Part shown: positions 13,504-16,765 of the stretch, one piece after another | How the letters are laid out: the number at the start of each line of letters is the position of its first letter | Position numbering within the stretch: position 1 is the stretch's first letter | Origin: Spirochaetales bacterium | GTDB taxonomy: Bacteria > Spirochaetota > Spirochaetia > DSM-27196 > SLST01 | Assembly: GCA_028284845.1 (NCBI GenBank) | Contig: JANQQY010000398.1 | Coordinates: 1 to 16,765, forward strand | DNA length: 16,765 bases | Direction of reading: 5' to 3' | The notes under the pieces: generated by a model | Seen by the model: the letters and a program-made list of their open reading frames with translations, nothing else | Database searches by the model: none | What the model was told of the DNA's origin: nothing | Program-made: the position numbers and the translations under genes

Positions 13504-14403
13504 ATGAACTATCACTATCTGACAGCCAAGGATGTTGAGCACTTCATTGAGTTTGGTTTTCTCAAAGTGCCGCGGGCGCTCGACCAGGCGTTCTGTCAGG
13601 AGCAGACTGATCGCGCGTTCGACCGTCTTGGAATTCGTAAGGACGATCCTTCAACCTGGTTGGGGGGAAAGACGCATATGCCCTCCCTGAACCGATGGTC
13701 AATCGAGGAGATAGCGCCGACGGCATGGCAGGCCATCTGCGACCTGTGCGGCGGCGCGGATCGAGTCAAAGACTCAGGCGAGTCGTCATGGGGAAACGGG
13801 TTTATTCTCAACTTCAGCTTTGGTGCTGATCGACCGTGGGAGGCCCCAAGCGCGTCTGTCCCTGGCTGGCACAAAGACGGCGACTTCTTCTATCACTTCC
13901 TCGATAGCCCCGAGCAGGGCCTCCTCTCTGCCGTCTATTGGAGCGACGTGAATCACAGAGGCGGCGGGACATACATCATCCCGGATAGCATCCCCGTTGT
14001 GGCGCGGTTTCTGAATTAAAATCGGGAGGGGATTCATCCAAATGACCCCAGGTGGCGAGAGCTTCCCTCCAAGTGCCGTGACTTTCGGGAGGTGACAGCT
14101 GAGACTGGGGACGTTTTTCTGCTTCATCCGTTTATGCTCCACGCCTCCTCCCAGAACGTCCTTGGCGTTCCAAGGTTCATGACGAACCCTCCGGTCACGC
14201 TACGTGAACCAATGGACTTCAATCGGCCGAACGCAGAGGATTTCTCACCTGTTGAACGTGCGGTGCTGAGGGGTCTGGGCGTGGACCGACTCGACTATCA
14301 GATAGGCGGCGAACGACGCGAGCACGTTCCGGAGCGGGTTCAAAGGCAACGGGAGATGCTCAAAGCCGAGCGGGCTCGACTTGGTTCTGGTGAGGCCGGC
14401 TGA
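13504..14403 (+). pseudogene. Phytanoyl-CoA dioxygenase-like gene interrupted by an in-frame TAA
   Basis: The frame from ATG 13504 encodes an Fe(II)/2-oxoglutarate dioxygenase-like protein up to TAA at 14017-14019 (171 codons). It then continues in the same frame to TGA 14401-14403. The first half carries the metal-binding GWHKDGDF (His123, Asp125). The second half, after the stop, carries the distal His (HPFMLHASSQN, His213) and the Arg of VPRFMTN expected to bind 2-oxoglutarate. Neither part alone has a full active site; joined they give 299 residues, a usual length. One base change in codon 172 could explain the stop; no frameshift is needed. It may be a recent nonsense mutation, a sequencing error or, less likely, read-through. 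A GTG at 14092 could restart translation but has a poor ribosome binding site. AGGG precedes the ATG. It lies seven bases after the SDR gene and 21 before the lyase gene. Confidence 0.85.
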
Positions 14404-14424
14404 GCGTAGGGTAGAGTAGGATCC

Positions 14425-16341
14425 ATGCTCCACCAACGCTATCGTCCGGACTCGCTTCCAGGAATGTTGCGGAGTGTTTCCGACACTCCATACCCTACCG
14501 TTGATGACCGAGAGGCGTGGGCGTCCCTGCCCACCAACATCTCCAAGTCGATCCTCGCAGCGGCCGATCAGCTCATTGACGTGGAGTACGGAGCGCTCCC
14601 GGCAACGCTCTTCCTTGAGTTCGCCCGCGAGGGAAACCGGGATCGATACGAGCGCGTCTCTTTTGGCAGACGCACGATCCTCGAGAGCTTATTACTCGCC
14701 GAGTGTCTTCAGGACGAGGGCCGATTCCTCGACGACATTGCCAACGGGCTCTGGGCCATCTGTGAGGAGAGCTTCTGGGGCGTCCCGGCTCACATGTACT
14801 TGCAGACGGTCGGGCCAACGCTCGCCGACCCGAACGAGCACGTCGTCGATCTCTTTACTGCGGAGACCGCAAACCTCTTGGCGTGGACGCACCGCCTCCT
14901 CGGTTCCCGGCTCGACTCGGTCTCACCCATGCTCCGTCCTCGAATAGAGGACGAGATTCGGAGGCGAATTCTTCATCCGCTCTCAGAGCGATCTGACTTC
15001 TGGTGGATGGGATTCAAGCGGCGCTGGGAAGGAGATCGGGTCAACAACTGGAACCCGTGGATCGCGTCGAACTGGTTGACCTGCATCATCTTGATGGAGT
15101 CCGACGTGGATGCCCGTGCCCAGTCGATCGCGAAGGTGATGCGCGTCGTCGACTTCTTTATTGACGAGTACCCCTCGGATGGCGGGTGTGACGAGGGACC
15201 GGGCTATTGGGGACACGCCGGAGCCTCACTCTTCGAGGTGCTTGAGCTCCTCCATTGGGTCTCATCCGGGGCGATCGACCTCTACTCAGAACCGTTGATT
15301 CGCAACATCGGTAGCTACATCTACCGCGCACACATCGCGGACGACTACTACCTCAATTTTGCTGATGCACCGGCGCGAACCCATCCCGATGCGGCAATTG
15401 TGCACGCCTTTGGCACGGCGATCGGCGACGCATCCATGCAGGCATTTGGGCGCTGGCTCCATGCCGGAGACGGGACGGCACGCTTCGACGGACGCGACCC
15501 GCGAACGAAGCGGCAGACCAACTACGTCCGTCGACCCTTGCGAAGCCTCTTTGGCTCGCTTGCCGCCGAGACGCTCGCGCCGGCAGCAAGCGCGGTGCTT
15601 CCGCGGGATGTCTACCTCGACCAGATTCAGGTGATGGTCGCCCGGGATGTTGGCGGTTCGAGCGAAGGCTGGTTCCTGGGAGCGAAGGGCGGCCACAACC
15701 GGGAGAGTCACAATCACAACGATGTGGGGAATTCTGTTGTCTATCGGGATGGGAGGCCGCTTCTCGTGGACGCCGGTGTGGAGACCTACACCGCGAAGAC
15801 CTTCAGCGACAGGCGGTATGAGATCTGGACCATGCAATCGTCCTTCCACTCCCTTCTGCCGGAGGTCGACGGTGTTCAGCAGAGGATGGGTCGGGAGTAC
15901 GCAGCGCGTGACCTTTCCTACCATGCGGACGAGACTCGGGCGAGCTTTGAGCTGGAGATCTCCGGCGCCTATCCCCCCGAGGTGGGCATCCGGCAGTGGA
16001 ATCGTTCGATAGTGCTTGATCGTGGACGCGGAGTGACAATCCGGGATCGGTATGAGCTCGAGCGTTCCGCGTCGCGGGTGCGGCTCTCTATCCTCACGCC
16101 GGGTAGCGTCAACCTCGCTCCTGGGCGGATCGATATTGGCGAGGTTGAGTTCCTTCCCGGGTCACCCTCAGGCCACGGCTCGATGACCTTTGACGCCGAT
16201 CTCTTCGTCGCTGTCGCAGAGGAGATACCGATTACCGACGATCGGCTGGGCGCAACGTGGGGCACTCGTTTGACGCGGGTCGTGCTTACCTGCGAGTCCG
16301 CGCCCCAGACCGGCGAGCTCCTGTTTGAAGTACACGAATGA
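14425..16341 (+). CDS. Heparinase II/III-family polysaccharide lyase-like protein
   Basis: The 638-residue protein has the two-part build of heparinase II/III-type lyases: an alpha-helical toroid in roughly the first 370 residues, then a beta-sandwich domain. The likely active-site elements are NNWNPW (207-212), Tyr261 in DEGPGYWGHAG, and the family signature GGHNRESHNHNDVGN with His424, His429 and His431. The signature is followed by VVYRDGRPLLVDAGVETYT, the usual strand after it. Such enzymes cleave uronic-acid-containing polysaccharides by beta-elimination; the substrate here is not evident. No signal peptide is seen, so it probably works in the cytoplasm on imported oligosaccharides. TAGGA lies three bases before the ATG, and the broken dioxygenase gene ends 21 bp upstream, so the genes look co-transcribed. 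It converges with a TetR-type gene, a possible local regulator. Confidence 0.88.
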   Translation: MLHQRYRPDSLPGMLRSVSDTPYPTVDDREAWASLPTNISKSILAAADQLIDVEYGALPATLFLEFAREGNRDRYERVSFGRRTILESLLLAECLQDEGRFLDDIANGLWAICEESFWGVPAHMYLQTVGPTLADPNEHVVDLFTAETANLLAWTHRLLGSRLDSVSPMLRPRIEDEIRRRILHPLSERSDFWWMGFKRRWEGDRVNNWNPWIASNWLTCIILMESDVDARAQSIAKVMRVVDFFIDEYPSDGGCDEGPGYWGHAGASLFEVLELLHWVSSGAIDLYSEPLIRNIGSYIYRAHIADDYYLNFADAPARTHPDAAIVHAFGTAIGDASMQAFGRWLHAGDGTARFDGRDPRTKRQTNYVRRPLRSLFGSLAAETLAPAASAVLPRDVYLDQIQVMVARDVGGSSEGWFLGAKGGHNRESHNHNDVGNSVVYRDGRPLLVDAGVETYTAKTFSDRRYEIWTMQSSFHSLLPEVDGVQQRMGREYAARDLSYHADETRASFELEISGAYPPEVGIRQWNRSIVLDRGRGVTIRDRYELERSASRVRLSILTPGSVNLAPGRIDIGEVEFLPGSPSGHGSMTFDADLFVAVAEEIPITDDRLGATWGTRLTRVVLTCESAPQTGELLFEVHE

Positions 16342-16496
16342 CGCCGCCTTCCTGAGCATTGACGACGTAACCACTCCTGATTTCAGCGATCCTCTTTTGT
16401 ACCGGGGGACTCCTCCAGGCAGATCCGGAGGCCGCACGCGGCGCCGTCGTCCTGCTCGACGCTGATCGCGAGGCAGTGGCTTTGCGCGCACGGCGG

Positions 16497-16579
16497 GGCG
16501 CTCCCTCGTTCGCTATCTGCTGCAAGGGTCATGCAACCGCGCTACCAGTTCGATGCGGCGAACGGGGCATCAAAGCGCC
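16497..16579. repeat. Long imperfect inverted repeat downstream of the TetR-type gene
   Basis: The left arm is GGCGCT (16497-16502) followed by CCC-T-CGTTCGC (16503-16513). The right arm is GCGAACG-GGG (16558-16567), then AGCGCC (16574-16579). The arms pair over 16 bp with one bulged T and a 6-nt bulge on the right, around a 44-base loop. It begins nine bases after the TetR stop codon when read on the minus strand. It may be a 3'-UTR structure, a terminator without a T-run, or part of an unrecognised RNA. The remaining bases from 16342 to 16496 show no gene. Confidence 0.5.
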
Positions 16580-16587
16580 TTGCGGAG

Positions 16588-16765
16588 TCAATCAGATGTG
16601 CTCGCGTCATGAGTCACTTCGTCCGCCGGCACTCGTGACTGTAACCCCTCCAGCAGTGCCGAGAGACCGAAGGTGAACTCCGCATCGGAGTCCGCGAAGG
16701 TGAGATAGTCGCGATGTGCAAGCAGCTGCGGGAAGCGCTCTGCGGGTAGCGCGTCAAGGAGCTCG
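16588..16765 (-). CDS. C-terminal end of a TetR-family regulator, partial
   Basis: Reading leftward from the window edge, 58 codons end at TGA (16588-16590). The peptide runs LPAERFPQLLAHRDYL, then DAEFTFGLSALLEGLQSR and a short polar tail. This is the end of the TetR C-terminal ligand-binding domain (TetR_C type), whose members typically carry F-x-FGL-x-LLDGL in the last helix. The DNA-binding part and start lie beyond the window. It converges with the lyase gene, so it may regulate that unit or a gene outside the window; nothing here decides which. Confidence 0.72.
   Translation of the reverse strand, partial: ELLDALPAERFPQLLAHRDYLTFADSDAEFTFGLSALLEGLQSRVPADEVTHDASTSD

Noticed and set aside
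16497..16579. Possible integron attC site
   Set aside because: The ends lack the RYYYAAC and GTTRRRY core boxes required of attC, and no integrase or cassette array is present.
16476..16676. 66-codon plus-strand frame at the right end
   Set aside because: It overlaps the TetR-type C-terminus, which matches a known family, and looks like a shadow.

Overview
This window comes from a Gram-negative bacterium of fairly high GC content. A small signal-peptide protein that looks like an outer-membrane barrel supports the Gram-negative reading. The phylum cannot be fixed from sequence alone; a spirochaete-like lineage is a guess. No tRNA, rRNA, CRISPR array or transposase was seen.

Layout. (1) 84-716 (+) is an unrecognised protein, convergent with a small exported barrel-like protein (774-1340, -). 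(2) 1421-7609 (-) is a complete imuA-imuB-dnaE2 mutagenesis cassette with overlapping genes. It reads away from a promoter-like region whose -35/-10 spacer holds a LexA-like palindrome. (3) 7915-8644 (+) holds dps and a 57-residue Cys-motif protein. (4) 8710-11759 (+) is typA overlapping an MFS transporter gene. (5) 11797-12414 (-) is a YgjV-type membrane domain joined to a GNAT-like tail. (6) 12471-16341 (+) is a three-gene unit: an extended SDR epimerase/dehydratase, a phytanoyl-CoA-dioxygenase-like gene broken by an in-frame TAA, and a heparinase II/III-type lyase. It converges on the 3' end of a TetR-family regulator (16588 to the window edge, -).

The most unusual feature lies in the mutagenesis cassette. 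Three GC-rich segments inside dnaE2 (two) and imuB (one) share one architecture: a direct repeat spaced exactly 78 bp (26 codons), with two abutting hairpins, A and B, at the second copy. Hairpin B is built on the repeat itself. The flank and left arm of hairpin A look related in all three. All are in frame and fall where the family normally has a short loop or linker. A fourth perfect hairpin lies in an expanded linker of imuA. They resemble, in principle, palindromic elements that insert into coding sequence (such as Rickettsia palindromic elements), but I do not recognise this family.

Three transcription units (84, imuA, typA) have a TANNNT -10-like hexamer 5-7 nt before the ATG and no evident ribosome binding site, which suggests leaderless mRNAs. 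The dps and barrel-protein genes instead have strong Shine-Dalgarno sequences and ordinary leaders.
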